From: Caenimonas aquaedulcis
GTDB taxonomy: Bacteria; Pseudomonadota; Gammaproteobacteria; Burkholderiales; Burkholderiaceae_C
Direction: 5' to 3'
Length of the DNA: 64,000 nucleotides
Assembly: GCF_015831345.1 (NCBI RefSeq)
Contig: NZ_JADWYS010000001.1
Span: 754,118 to 818,117 of the forward strand
In this document: in pieces, positions 26,889 through 36,248 of the stretch
Layout of the letters: the number at the start of each line of letters is the position of its first letter
Numbering within the stretch: the stretch's first letter is position 1
Made by a program: the position numbers and the translations under genes
The notes under the pieces: model-generated
Databases searched by the model: none
What the model was told of the DNA's origin: nothing
The model's input: only the letters and a program-made list of their open reading frames with translations

Positions 26889-27752
26889 ATGGATCTCGCG
26901 AACGTCCTGATCCAGCTCCTCAACAGCGTGCAGTATGGGCTGCTGCTGTTCATGCTGGCCGCCGGCCTTACGCTGATCTTCGGGATCATGGGCGTGGTGA
27001 ACCTCGCGCACGGCGCGTTCTACATGCTGGGCGCCTACCTCGCGTGGTCGCTCTCCAGCCTCTCCGGCAGCTTCACCGTGGCGATCCTCGGCGGCGTGGC
27101 GCTGTCCGTGGTCTTCGGCCTCGCGCTCGAATGGCTGCTGTTCCGGCACTTCTACCAGCGCGACCACCTCGACCAGGTGCTGCTCACCTTCGGGCTGATC
27201 TACATCTTCGAGGAGATGCGCTCCATCCTCTGGGGCGACGACGTGCACGGCGTGAAGATCCCCGACCTCCTGTCGGCATCGATCCCGCTCACCGACAACC
27301 TCTCCTACCCGGTCTACCGGCTCTTCATGTCCGGCGTGTGCATCGCGCTCGCGGCCGGCTTGTACTTCCTGATCTCGAAGACCCGCCTGGGCATGAAGAT
27401 CCGCGCCGGCGCCTTCAACCGCGACATGACGGAGGCGCTGGGCGTCAACATCAAGCTGATCCACACCATCGTGTTCGCGCTGGGCGTCGCGCTCGCGTCC
27501 GTCGCCGGCATGATCGCCTCGCCGGTGTCCAGCGTGTATCCGAACATGGGCTCGCAGGTGCTGATCATGTGCTTCGTCGTGGTCGTGATCGGCGGCATCG
27601 GCTCCGTGCGCGGTGCGCTGATCTCGGCGCTGCTCGTGGGCCTGGTCGACACCTTCGGCAAGGTGCTCGTGCCGCAGGTCGCCGGCATGCTGGTCTACAT
27701 GCTCATGGCCGCGGTGCTGCTGTGGAAGCCGGAAGGGCTGTTCAAGCAATGA
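26889..27752 (+). CDS. ABC transporter permease, LivH family
   Basis: One of two membrane subunits of a branched-chain-amino-acid-type ABC importer. It has 287 residues and about eight hydrophobic segments. The early segment AAGLTLIFGIMGVVNLAHG and the late VIGGIGSVRGALISALLVG are family signatures. It overlaps livM by four bases (ATGA at 27749). Assigned to benzoate or a related aromatic acid by context. Confidence 0.93.
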   Translation: MDLANVLIQLLNSVQYGLLLFMLAAGLTLIFGIMGVVNLAHGAFYMLGAYLAWSLSSLSGSFTVAILGGVALSVVFGLALEWLLFRHFYQRDHLDQVLLTFGLIYIFEEMRSILWGDDVHGVKIPDLLSASIPLTDNLSYPVYRLFMSGVCIALAAGLYFLISKTRLGMKIRAGAFNRDMTEALGVNIKLIHTIVFALGVALASVAGMIASPVSSVYPNMGSQVLIMCFVVVVIGGIGSVRGALISALLVGLVDTFGKVLVPQVAGMLVYMLMAAVLLWKPEGLFKQ

Positions 27753-28747
27753 GGGCATCGCATTCCCATCTCGAGGTGTTGCCGCGCGGCCTGCAGGTGG
27801 CGCTGGCGCTCGGCCTCGTTGCGCTCATCGCCTTTCCCTTCGTCGGCAGCGATTTCTACGCGCAAATGGTGGCCCGCATGATGATCCTCGCGATCTTCGC
27901 GATGAGCCTGGACCTGCTGCAGGGGGTCACCGGCCTGGTGTCGCTCGGCCACGCGGCGTACTTCGGGCTCGCGGGTTACGCGCTCGCCTATTTCACGCCG
28001 GCGGGCGAAGCGGTGAGCCTGTGGTGGACGCTGCCCGCAGCCGTCGCCGCGTCGGGGCTCGCCGCGTTGATCATCGGCTTCTTCGTCGTGCGCACGAGCG
28101 GCATCTACTTCATCATGGTGACGATGGCCTTCGCGCAGATGGTCTTCTACCTCTTCTTCGACAACAAGGCGCTCGGCGGGTCCGACGGCGTCTATGTGAA
28201 CTTCAAGCCCGACGCGGGAATCTTCGACCTGGAGAACAAGCGCGTCTTCTACTACTTCACGCTGGCGATGCTCGTGGCCGTCTATGCCTTCCTGCGCCGC
28301 GTGCTGTGGAGTCCCTTCGGTCGCGTGCTTGCGGGCATCCGCGTGAACGAGCACCGCATGCGCGCGATGGGCTACGGCACCTTCCGCTACAAGCTCGCGG
28401 CCTTCACGCTGGCCGGTGCGCTCGCGGGGCTCGCGGGTTACCTGTGGGGCGTGCAGTCCGGCTACGTGAACCCGGAGCTGATGGGATTCCACATGAGCGC
28501 GCACGCGATCATGATGGTGATCCTCGGCGGCATGGGCAACTTCGCCGGGGCGATCGTCGGCGCGTTCGCGTTCGAGACATTGCTGTCGTGGTTCAAGGAC
28601 CTGCCCACGGTCGGAAACTTCCAGCTCGGCAAGCACTGGCAACTGTGGATGGGCCTCTTCATCGTCGCCGTCGTGCTCTTCGCGCCGCGCGGGCTGCTCG
28701 GCCTCGTGGAACGCGTGGCGCGCCGCAAGGAGCGCGAGCATGAGTGA
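27749..28747 (+). CDS. ABC transporter permease, LivM family
   Basis: The second membrane subunit, 332 residues, with the LivM motif DLLQGVTGLVSLGHAAYFGL and the EAA-like cytoplasmic loop around VNEHRMRAMGYGTFRYKL. It overlaps the ATPase gene that follows by eight bases and livH by four, so all four genes are translationally linked. It forms the transport pore with the LivH homologue. Confidence 0.93.
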   Translation: MRASHSHLEVLPRGLQVALALGLVALIAFPFVGSDFYAQMVARMMILAIFAMSLDLLQGVTGLVSLGHAAYFGLAGYALAYFTPAGEAVSLWWTLPAAVAASGLAALIIGFFVVRTSGIYFIMVTMAFAQMVFYLFFDNKALGGSDGVYVNFKPDAGIFDLENKRVFYYFTLAMLVAVYAFLRRVLWSPFGRVLAGIRVNEHRMRAMGYGTFRYKLAAFTLAGALAGLAGYLWGVQSGYVNPELMGFHMSAHAIMMVILGGMGNFAGAIVGAFAFETLLSWFKDLPTVGNFQLGKHWQLWMGLFIVAVVLFAPRGLLGLVERVARRKEREHE

Positions 28748-29492
28748 TGCCGTGCTGCGCGCGACGCATCTCACCAAGCGCTTCGGCGGCCTGGCGGCGG
28801 TCAACGACGTGTCCGTCGATCTGCAGCGCGGTCGCATCCACGCGGTGATCGGCCCCAACGGCGCAGGCAAGTCCACGCTGACCAACCTGCTGTCGGGCGA
28901 CATCGCCCCGACATCCGGCGAAGTGATGTTGGGCGGGCGCGATGTCACCGGCTGGACGCCGGAGCGCATCTCGCGCGCGGGCCTCGGCCGCAGCTACCAG
29001 AAGACGAACATCTTCCAGCCTTTCACGGTCTGGGAGAACGTGCGCCTCGCCGCGCAATCGCGCGCACCGCATGCCGCGCGCTGGCTGAGCCGCGCAGCGG
29101 GCTTCGCGCCCACCAACGAGGCGGCGGAGCGCGCGATCGAACTGGCAGGCCTGCAGCATCGCAAATCCGCCGTATCGGGCACGATCAGCCACGGCGAGCA
29201 ACGCCAGCTCGAGATCGCGATGACGCTCGCCACGAGCCCGCAAGTCCTGCTGCTCGACGAGCCGCTCGCGGGCATGGGCACCGCCGAGGCCGAGCGAATG
29301 GTGCAACTGCTGCTGCGCATCAAGCCCGGGCACGCGATCATGCTGGTGGAGCACGACATGGACGCCGTCTTCGCGCTCGCGGACCAGCTGACGGTGATGG
29401 TCAACGGCCAGGTCATCGCCAGCGGCACGCCGGCGCAGGTGCGCGCGGATGCGGGCGTGCAGTCCGCCTACCTGGGCGAGGAGGAGCACTGA
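28740..29492 (+). CDS. ABC transporter ATP-binding protein, LivG family
   Basis: A 250-residue ATPase subunit with Walker A GPNGAGKST, a signature segment SHGEQRQLEIA, Walker B LLLDEP and the H-loop VEHDMD. The C-terminus contains the LivG-type PAQVRADAGVQSAYLG. The stop overlaps the start of the next ATPase gene by one base. The signature motif reads SHGEQ rather than the canonical LSGGQ, a common LivG variant. Confidence 0.94.
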   Translation: MSDAVLRATHLTKRFGGLAAVNDVSVDLQRGRIHAVIGPNGAGKSTLTNLLSGDIAPTSGEVMLGGRDVTGWTPERISRAGLGRSYQKTNIFQPFTVWENVRLAAQSRAPHAARWLSRAAGFAPTNEAAERAIELAGLQHRKSAVSGTISHGEQRQLEIAMTLATSPQVLLLDEPLAGMGTAEAERMVQLLLRIKPGHAIMLVEHDMDAVFALADQLTVMVNGQVIASGTPAQVRADAGVQSAYLGEEEH

Positions 29493-30205
29493 TGGCCGAG
29501 CTCCTCATCGACGCGCGCGGCGTGCACACGTACTACGGCGCGAGCCACATCCTGCGCGGCATCGACTTCAGCGTCGCCCGCGGCGAGACGATCGGCCTGA
29601 TGGGCCGCAACGGCATGGGCAAGAGCACGCTGCTCAAGAGCCTCATGGGCCTCGTCAAGCCGCGCGCGGGCACCGTGCACATCGCGGGGCACGACATGAC
29701 GGGCGGCGCGCCCTACGAGATCGCACAGCGCGGCATCGCCTATGTGCCCGAGGGCCGCGGCATCTTCGGCAACCTGAGCGTCGTGGAGAACCTCCAGATG
29801 GCGGCGCGCCCGGGCACGCGCGGGCAATGCGACTGGACGTACGAACGGGTGCTGGAGACCTTCCCGCGCCTGAAGGAGCGCCTGGGCCACGGCGGGCAGC
29901 AGTTGTCCGGCGGCGAGCAGCAGATGCTCACCATCGGCCGCGCACTGATGACGAATCCCGATGTGCTGATCCTCGACGAGGCGACCGAAGGCCTTGCGCC
30001 GCTCATCGCGCGCGAGATCTGGCGCATCTGCGGGCTGATCCGCGAGTCGGGCATCTCCAGCGTGATCGTCGACAAGAACTGGAAGCACGTGACGCAGGTG
30101 ACGGACCGCAACGTGATCCTCGTCAAGGGCGAGGTCGCCTACGCGGGCACTTCGCAGGACCTGCGGGCTCGGCCCGAATTGCTCGATCAATACCTCGGCG
30201 TGTGA
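29492..30205 (+). CDS. ABC transporter ATP-binding protein, LivF family
   Basis: The second ATPase, 237 residues, with Walker A GRNGMGKST, signature LSGGEQQ and Walker B LILDEA. It pairs with the LivG homologue to drive import. The usual H-loop histidine position reads VDKNWKH, as in LivF relatives, where the residue is often changed. It is the last gene of the cluster and ends 19 bases from the convergent LysR gene. Confidence 0.94.
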   Translation: MAELLIDARGVHTYYGASHILRGIDFSVARGETIGLMGRNGMGKSTLLKSLMGLVKPRAGTVHIAGHDMTGGAPYEIAQRGIAYVPEGRGIFGNLSVVENLQMAARPGTRGQCDWTYERVLETFPRLKERLGHGGQQLSGGEQQMLTIGRALMTNPDVLILDEATEGLAPLIAREIWRICGLIRESGISSVIVDKNWKHVTQVTDRNVILVKGEVAYAGTSQDLRARPELLDQYLGV

Positions 30206-30224
30206 GCAGGCTCCGCGCCGTGGC

Positions 30225-31142
30225 TCAAGGGCACTCCAGTGCCTTGCCCTCTCCCATCACGTTGTCGCCCAGGTAATCCAGGAAGCGCCGCACCGCCGGC
30301 GTCAGGCCGCGCCGCGAGGGAAACACCGCATGCAGCACACCGGGACGGGGCCCCCACTGGGGCAGCACGTGTTCGAGGTCTCCGCGTTCGAGGTCGCGCC
30401 GGCACATGTAGTCCGGCAGGATGCTGATGCCGGCGCCCTGGGACACCGCGAACTTGAGGGTGAGCAGGTCGTCCGCCGTGTAGACCGGCCGGTGCTGGAA
30501 TTCGAAGACCTTGCCGGCAGGGCCGAGCAACGTCCAGTTCGCCTTGCCGTCCGAGGCGGACATCGCGAGCGTCGGCAGCTTTCCGAGGTCATCGACCGAC
30601 GCGGGGCGGCCGTGACGCTCCAGCAGCGCGGGCGTGCCCACGAGCATGCCTTGCGTCAGGCCAAGGTTCTTCACGACGAGGCTGCCGCTGTCCTCCAGCG
30701 TCGGCCGCACGCGCAGCGCGACGTCGACGCCCTCCGCCACCAGGTCCACGACCCGGTTGGTGACCTGCATGTCGATGCGCACCTGCGGGTGCTTCTCCAG
30801 GAATGCGGGAATCAGCATGCCGATGGTGCTGTGCGCCAGGGTGACGGGGCACGTCACGCGGATCGTGCCGCGCGGTTCGGTCTGCACCATCGCCACGGCC
30901 TCCGTGGCGGCCTCGGCCTCTTCGCGGATGGCGACGCTGTGGCGGTGGAACAGCTCGCCGGCTTCTGTGAGCGAGAGTTTGCGGGTGGTCCGCTGCAGGA
31001 GCCGCACGCCCAGGCGCGTTTCCAGCTCGGCCACTCGCCGCGACAACTTGGACTTCGGCACGCCCAGCGCGCGCCCGGCGGCGGCGAACCCGCCCCGGTC
31101 CACGACCTCGGAGAAATAGAGCATGTCGTTGAGGTCTTGCAT
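30225..31142 (-). CDS. LysR family transcriptional regulator
   Basis: A 305-residue regulator with an N-terminal winged helix (about 1-60, with [21 protein letters not shown]) and a type-2 periplasmic-binding-like effector domain. It is divergent from azoR, and the 116-base gap contains a perfect inverted repeat three bases before its start codon. This is the classic layout for a LysR regulator that represses itself and activates its neighbour, probably in response to quinones or electrophiles. The effector is an inference from azoR. Confidence 0.9.
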   Translation of the reverse strand: MQDLNDMLYFSEVVDRGGFAAAGRALGVPKSKLSRRVAELETRLGVRLLQRTTRKLSLTEAGELFHRHSVAIREEAEAATEAVAMVQTEPRGTIRVTCPVTLAHSTIGMLIPAFLEKHPQVRIDMQVTNRVVDLVAEGVDVALRVRPTLEDSGSLVVKNLGLTQGMLVGTPALLERHGRPASVDDLGKLPTLAMSASDGKANWTLLGPAGKVFEFQHRPVYTADDLLTLKFAVSQGAGISILPDYMCRRDLERGDLEHVLPQWGPRPGVLHAVFPSRRGLTPAVRRFLDYLGDNVMGEGKALECP

Positions 31143-31145
31143 GTC

Positions 31146-31169
31146 GATTGTCCTGTGTTCAGGACAATC
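31146..31169. promoter_or_regulatory. Perfect inverted repeat, probable LysR operator
   Basis: GATTGTCCTG and CAGGACAATC flank a four-base spacer, a perfect ten-base-pair dyad. It contains the LysR-box pattern T-N11-A. It sits just upstream of the LysR start codon and about 90 bases upstream of azoR. Confidence 0.75.
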
Positions 31170-31258
31170 TATCGCAGTTTTGCCGACTTATCAAAGATTA
31201 CCTGCGCGCCCACAATCAATCCATGGTCAAAAACAGGCCGCTACAGGAGAAAAGGTCC

Positions 31259-31909
31259 ATGAAACTGCTTCACATCGATTCCAGCCCGCTGGGCACCAAT
31301 TCGGTTTCCCGCCAGCTCACCGAGCGCGTCGTCGCCCAGTGGCAGGCCACCCATCCCGGCACCACGGTCGAGCATCTCGACCTGGCCCAGGACGCCCCCA
31401 CCCACCTGTCGATCGACTCGCTGGGCTTTCGCCTCGGCCCGAAGGCTGAAGGCCTGACCGACGTGCAACGCCGCGAGAACGAGATCTCCGAGAAGCTCGT
31501 GAGCCAGTTCCTCGCCGCGGACGTGGTGGTGATCGGCGCGCCGATGTACAACTTCTCGGTCCCGAGCCAGCTCAAGGCCTGGATCGACCGCGTGGCGCAG
31601 GCCGGCCGCACCTTCACGTACACCGAAAAGGGCCCCAAGGGCCTGGCCGGCGGCAAGACGGTGATCATCGCGTCCTCGCGCGGTGGCGTGTATTCGACGA
31701 ACCCGGCGATGGCCGGACTGGACCACCAGGAGAGCTACCTGAAGACGGTGTTCGGCTTCTTCGGTGTCACCGACGTGCGGTTCGTTCGCGCCGAAGGCGT
31801 GGCGATGGGCGACGCGGTGAAGACGCAAGCCCTGAGCGATGCGGACGTGACGATCAAGGCGCTGACGACCTCGGCTGCGAACCAGCCGACGGCCGCCATC
31901 GCCGCCTGA
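31259..31909 (+). CDS. azoR: FMN-dependent NADH-azoreductase / quinone reductase
   Basis: A 216-residue flavodoxin-like oxidoreductase that uses NADH to reduce quinones and azo bonds. The FMN site is seen as [14 protein letters not shown] at the N-terminus and [17 protein letters not shown] near residue 95, followed by the family segment [14 protein letters not shown] purine-rich stretch (AGGAGAAAAGG) precedes ATG 31259. The LysR gene is divergent. The gene is convergent with the sulfate-binding protein gene, only four bases apart. Confidence 0.94.
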   Translation: MKLLHIDSSPLGTNSVSRQLTERVVAQWQATHPGTTVEHLDLAQDAPTHLSIDSLGFRLGPKAEGLTDVQRRENEISEKLVSQFLAADVVVIGAPMYNFSVPSQLKAWIDRVAQAGRTFTYTEKGPKGLAGGKTVIIASSRGGVYSTNPAMAGLDHQESYLKTVFGFFGVTDVRFVRAEGVAMGDAVKTQALSDADVTIKALTTSAANQPTAAIAA

Positions 31910-31913
31910 CAGG

Positions 31914-32942
31914 TTACTTGCGCGTGTAGATCTGGTCGAAGCTGCCGCCGTCGGCGAAGTGCTCCTTGTCGGCTTTCGACCATCCGCCGAACCCCTGCTC
32001 GATCGTGAAGAGATTGAGCTTGGGGAACTGCTTCGCATACTTAGCCTGCGCCTTCTGCGACACCGCCGGGCGGTAGAAATTCTTGCCGGCGATGTCCTGG
32101 CCGTCCTCGGTGTAGAGGAACTTCAGGTATTCCTCGGCCGCGGCGCGGGTGCCCTTCCTGTCCACGTTGCGGTCGACGACGGCCACCGGCGGCTCCGCGA
32201 GGATCGAGATGGACGGGTACACCACGTCGACCTTGCTGCCGAATTCCTTCTCCAGCAGGTACGCCTCGTTCTCCCATGAAATGAACACGTCGCCCTGGTT
32301 GCGCTGCGCGAAGGTGATCGAGGAGCCGCGCGCGCCCGTGTCGAGCACCGGCACGTTGGCGTAGAGCTTCCCGACGAACTCCTTCGCCCTCGCATCGCCG
32401 CCGATCTTGCGCTTGGCGAATTCCCATGCGGCCAGGTAGTTCCAGCGCGCGCCGCCGGAGGTCTTCGGGTTCGGCGTGATGACGCTCACGCCGGGCTTGA
32501 CCAGGTCGTCCCAGTCCTTGATGCCCTTCGGATTGCCCTGCCGCACCACCAGCACGATGGTGGACGTGTATGGCGCCGAGTTGTGCGGCAGGCGCTTTTG
32601 CCAGTCCCTGGCGACCCACCCGCCGTTGGTGACGAGGGCATCGATGTCGCCGGCCAGGCCGAGGGTGACGACGTCGGCGTCCAGACCGTCGATCACCGAG
32701 CGGGCCTGCTTGCCCGAGCCGCCGTGCGACTGCTTGATCGTCACGTCCTGGCCGGTCTTCGCCTTCCAGTACTTCGCGAACGCCTGGTTGAATTCCGCGT
32801 ACAGCTCGCGCGTCGGGTCGTAGGAGACGTTCAGCAGCGTCAAGGCCTGCTGCTGGGCGAACGACGGCAGAGCTGCCATGCCCAGAGTCGCGGCTGCGGC
32901 GAGGGCCAGGGGAATCTTGATAAAGTCGCGGCGTACGGTCAT
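31914..32942 (-). CDS. Sulfate ABC transporter substrate-binding protein
   Basis: A 342-residue periplasmic protein of the Sbp/CysP family. The mature part contains [17 protein letters not shown], the [21 protein letters not shown] sulfate-binding region and the C-terminal [17 protein letters not shown]. The signal sequence begins [15 protein letters not shown], an apparent twin-arginine (Tat) motif, and ends near FAQQ. ATG 32942 has a GAAAG ribosome site; an upstream ATG at 33023 would add residues before the signal. The permease and ATPase genes (cysT, cysW, cysA) are not in the window. Confidence 0.92.
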   Translation of the reverse strand: MTVRRDFIKIPLALAAAATLGMAALPSFAQQQALTLLNVSYDPTRELYAEFNQAFAKYWKAKTGQDVTIKQSHGGSGKQARSVIDGLDADVVTLGLAGDIDALVTNGGWVARDWQKRLPHNSAPYTSTIVLVVRQGNPKGIKDWDDLVKPGVSVITPNPKTSGGARWNYLAAWEFAKRKIGGDARAKEFVGKLYANVPVLDTGARGSSITFAQRNQGDVFISWENEAYLLEKEFGSKVDVVYPSISILAEPPVAVVDRNVDRKGTRAAAEEYLKFLYTEDGQDIAGKNFYRPAVSQKAQAKYAKQFPKLNLFTIEQGFGGWSKADKEHFADGGSFDQIYTRK

Positions 32943-33086
32943 AGCGTTTCTTTCGGGGGTTTGCAGGAGTCGAGCCGCGATTCTGTGAGCCCTCCGAGCA
33001 AACGGGAACGACCGAGTTTTCACTTGTTTATTCGCACAAGCTTATTGCGCGCGCGATCTTTAGACCCAGCGTCAGAGGCTTTTCAC

Positions 33087-33359
33087 ATGGCACGTACCGT
33101 CAACTGCATCAAGCTCGGCAAGGAAGCCGAGGGCCTCGACTTTCCCCCCTACCCGGGCGAGCTCGGCAAGCGCATCTATGAAAACGTGAGCAAGGAGGCG
33201 TGGGCCGCCTGGCTCAAGCAGCAGACCATGCTCGTCAACGAAAACCGCCTGAACCTGGCCGACCAGCGCGCGCGCCAGTACCTCGCACGCCAGATGGAGA
33301 ACCACTTCTTCGGCGGCGGCGCGGACACGGCCGCGGGCTACGTGCCGCCCAGCGCCTGA
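33087..33359 (+). CDS. yggX: Probable Fe(2+)-trafficking / oxidative damage protection protein YggX
   Basis: A 90-residue protein starting [21 protein letters not shown], the signature of the YggX family, with the single conserved Cys7. It is linked to iron-sulfur cluster protection and iron handling in enterobacteria. Length matches the E. coli protein (91). It is divergent from the sulfate-binding protein gene, and its stop codon is six bases before mnmC. Confidence 0.95.
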   Translation: MARTVNCIKLGKEAEGLDFPPYPGELGKRIYENVSKEAWAAWLKQQTMLVNENRLNLADQRARQYLARQMENHFFGGGADTAAGYVPPSA

Positions 33360-33365
33360 GCGGCC

Positions 33366-35051
33366 ATGGACGAGCCGGTCGCATGGCTGGCTGACGCATG
33401 GGCCGGGCGCCGGCAATGGCGCATCCTGGACACGGACTTCGGGCAGGGAGCGGATTTCCTCGCCTGCTGGCGGGCGTGGAAAGGCGATGCGCGAAGGCCG
33501 GCGATGCTCCATTTCGTGGCGTTTTGCGCGTCGCCCCCTCCTTCCGAGGAACTGCTGCGAGCCGCCACCACGCCGCAACTGCATCCCCTGGCGGCCGAAC
33601 TGGCCGGCCAATGGTTCGGCCTCACCGCCGGCATGCATCGCTTTGCCTTCGACGGGGATCGCGTGCTGCTCACGCTCTTCGTCGGCCAGGTGCGCGACGC
33701 GCTGCGCCAGCAGACGTTTCGCGCGGATTGCGTCTTTCTGGGCCGACCGGACGGCACGGACAACCCCACCATGGGCAAAGCCCTCGCCCGCCATTGCCGT
33801 CGGGGCGCGCGCCTGGTCGCACAGGTCGCGAGCGATTCCCTTCGCCGATCGCTGGCCGAAGCAGGGTTTGCCGTACAGGCCGGTGGCGATTCCTCCGGGG
33901 GTCTGCAAGCCGTCTTCGACCCCGCCTGGGAGCCCAGGGGCCCCAGGCCGGATGCGGACGCCGAACCCGGCGACTGCGCCGTCATCGGCGGCGGGCTCGC
34001 GGGCGCCGCGGTGGCGGCGAGCCTCGCGCGCCGCGGCTGGCGCGTCACCGTGCTCGACGCCGCGCAGGAGCCGGCCGCGGGCGCTTCCGGCCTGCCCGTC
34101 GGCCTGCTGGCGCCGCACTATTCACCGGACGACAGCCTGCTCTCGCGCCTGTCCCGCAGCGGCGTGCGCATGACGATGTCGCAGGCGCGGATGCTGCTGC
34201 GCGAGGGCGAGGACTGGGCGGCGACAGGCGCGCTGGAAGTGCGCGATCTGGAAGACAGGCGTCCCCTGCTGGCGGACGCAGCCATGCAGCCGTGGAGCCG
34301 TGAAGCCGAAGCACGGCACAAGGAGCTCGGCAGGGTCCCTGCCGGCGCCGCCGCGATCTGGCACCAGCAAGCGGCATGGATCAAGCCGGCAGCCTTGGTG
34401 CGGGCCTGGCTCGCGACGCCGGGCATCGCGTGGCAGGGCGGATCGCGGGTGCGGCGCATCGAGCGCGCGGATGACTGTTGGCGCCTGGAGGATGCCAACG
34501 GCGCGACGCTCGCGCAAGCCACGCTGGTGATTGCCGCCGCCGCGACCGGCTGTGTCGAGTTGCTCGGCGGGCGCATACCGGTCCATCCGGTCCGGGGGCA
34601 AGTCACCTGGAGCGTGCAAGGCAGCGAGGGACTGCCGCCCTTCCCCCTGCATGGCGACGGCCATTTCATTGCCGGTGTGCCGACCGCGCACGGGCCGGCG
34701 TGGTTCTGCGGCTCGACCTTCACGCCCAACGAATCCAGCCTGCAGGCGCGCGCGGAAGACCAGCGCTTCAACCTCGATAGGCTCGCCCGTCTCGCGCCCC
34801 CGGTGGCGCACGCCGTCTCCCACGCAATCGCGAGCCATGCACTGCAGGACTGGACGGGCGTGCGCTGCGCATCCATCGACCGCCGGCCGCTGCTCGGTGA
34901 AATCGAACCGGGCTTGTGGATCAGCACCGCGATGGGCTCGCGCGGCCTCACCTTCGCGGCGCTGTGCGGCGAACTGCTGGCGGCACGCGTGCATGGCGAA
35001 CCGTTACCTCTCGAACGCCGGGTGGCACAAGCGCTCGACGCGACGCGTTAG
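33366..35051 (+). CDS. mnmC: tRNA U34 modification protein MnmC with a decayed methyltransferase half
   Basis: MnmC makes 5-methylaminomethyl-2-thiouridine in tRNA. Its C-terminal FAD domain removes the carboxymethyl group and its N-terminal domain methylates the product. Here the FAD domain looks intact: IGGGLAGAAVAASLARRG near residue 205 and a complete C-terminus to about 545. The N-terminal half is short: the first 60 or so family residues are absent, and the SAM motif ETGFGTGLNF is replaced by DTDFGQGADF. The catalytic region usually reading LDGFAP is LGRPDG. An in-frame stop (33357-33359) lies directly upstream, so no longer start exists. The methyltransferase is probably inactive, as in some related bacteria. 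Confidence 0.85.
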   Translation: MDEPVAWLADAWAGRRQWRILDTDFGQGADFLACWRAWKGDARRPAMLHFVAFCASPPPSEELLRAATTPQLHPLAAELAGQWFGLTAGMHRFAFDGDRVLLTLFVGQVRDALRQQTFRADCVFLGRPDGTDNPTMGKALARHCRRGARLVAQVASDSLRRSLAEAGFAVQAGGDSSGGLQAVFDPAWEPRGPRPDADAEPGDCAVIGGGLAGAAVAASLARRGWRVTVLDAAQEPAAGASGLPVGLLAPHYSPDDSLLSRLSRSGVRMTMSQARMLLREGEDWAATGALEVRDLEDRRPLLADAAMQPWSREAEARHKELGRVPAGAAAIWHQQAAWIKPAALVRAWLATPGIAWQGGSRVRRIERADDCWRLEDANGATLAQATLVIAAAATGCVELLGGRIPVHPVRGQVTWSVQGSEGLPPFPLHGDGHFIAGVPTAHGPAWFCGSTFTPNESSLQARAEDQRFNLDRLARLAPPVAHAVSHAIASHALQDWTGVRCASIDRRPLLGEIEPGLWISTAMGSRGLTFAALCGELLAARVHGEPLPLERRVAQALDATR

Positions 35052-35060
35052 CATCGCGCG

Positions 35061-36248
35061 ATGCAGGGACACAACGAGTATCTGAAAGTCGCCATTGCAG
35101 GCGCGGGATTCGCGGGCCTCGCGACCGCTGTGCTGCTCGCGCGCCAGGGCCACGACGTCACGGTGTTCGACAAATTCACCGAGCCGCAATCGGTCGGTGC
35201 CGGCGTGCTGCTGCAGCCCAGCGGACTCGCGGCATTGCGCGTCCTCGGCATCGAAGGGGAAGTGCTGGCGGCAGGCGCGCGCATCGAGCGGCTTCATGGC
35301 GTCACGCGCTTCGGCTGGCCCGTCGTCGACATCCGCTACCAGCACTGGCAGCCGGGCTCCTTCGGGCTCGGCCTGCACCGCGGCGTGCTCTTCGACGCGC
35401 TGTGGAAGGCCGCGAGGCTGCACGGCGCGACCATCGTCGCCGGGCAGGAAGTCAAGGACCTGGCCGCGTTGCAGGCGAAGCACGACCTGGTCGTCGTCTC
35501 CGACGGGTGCCGCTCCTCGCTGCGCTGCCAGACCGGACTCGCCAGCACCGACCGCGTGTATCCGTGGGGCGCGGTGTGGGCTGTGCTCGAAGACCCGTCG
35601 GGCGAACACGCGACCACCCTGCGGCAGTGGTATCGCGGCGCGAAGGAGATGCTGGGCATCATGCCCACGGGCAAGGCGCCCGGCAGCGATGTGCCGGTCG
35701 TGAGCCTGTTCTGGAGCGTGCCCGCGCGCGATCACGAGGCGTTTCTCGCAGCGGGGCTGGAGGCATTCAAGGGGAAGGTGCGCGCGCTGCACCCCGGCTG
35801 CGACGCGCTGCTCGCGCAACTGGATTCGATGGAGCGCCTGACCTGGGCTCGCTATCACGACGTGGTGATGCCCGCCTACCACACCGACCGCTGCGTGGTC
35901 ATCGGCGACGCGGCGCACGCGACCAGCCCGCAACTCGGGCAAGGCACGAACCTCGCCTTGCTCGATGCGGTGGCGCTCGCCGAATGCATCGCGCAATCGG
36001 CCGCGCTGCCGGCGGCGCTCGAGCGCTACACGGAGCTGCGCAAGCAGCACCTGCACTTCTACGGCGAGGCGAGCCGCCGGCTCACGCCGCTGTTCCAGTC
36101 GGAGCAGGCGCTGCTGCCGTGGCTGCGGGACGTGTTCATGAACATGTCGACGAAGCTGCCCGTCGCGGGCACCCTCACGCGCGACGTGCTGGTGGGCGTG
36201 CGACAGGGCTGGCTCAAGGCGCCGCCGCTCCCCCTGCCTAAAGCCTAG
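35061..36248 (+). CDS. FAD-dependent monooxygenase (UbiH/PHBH-like fold)
   Basis: A 395-residue flavoprotein. The FAD-binding motif GAGFAGLATAVLLARQG lies near residue 15, and the second FAD motif reads GDAAHATSPQLGQGTNLAL near 285. This is the group A aromatic hydroxylase pattern. No substrate-specific feature is recognised. It begins nine bases after mnmC and ends overlapping the convergent response regulator gene by four bases. It could act on an aromatic compound or a quinone precursor, but context does not decide. Confidence 0.85.
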   Translation: MQGHNEYLKVAIAGAGFAGLATAVLLARQGHDVTVFDKFTEPQSVGAGVLLQPSGLAALRVLGIEGEVLAAGARIERLHGVTRFGWPVVDIRYQHWQPGSFGLGLHRGVLFDALWKAARLHGATIVAGQEVKDLAALQAKHDLVVVSDGCRSSLRCQTGLASTDRVYPWGAVWAVLEDPSGEHATTLRQWYRGAKEMLGIMPTGKAPGSDVPVVSLFWSVPARDHEAFLAAGLEAFKGKVRALHPGCDALLAQLDSMERLTWARYHDVVMPAYHTDRCVVIGDAAHATSPQLGQGTNLALLDAVALAECIAQSAALPAALERYTELRKQHLHFYGEASRRLTPLFQSEQALLPWLRDVFMNMSTKLPVAGTLTRDVLVGVRQGWLKAPPLPLPKA

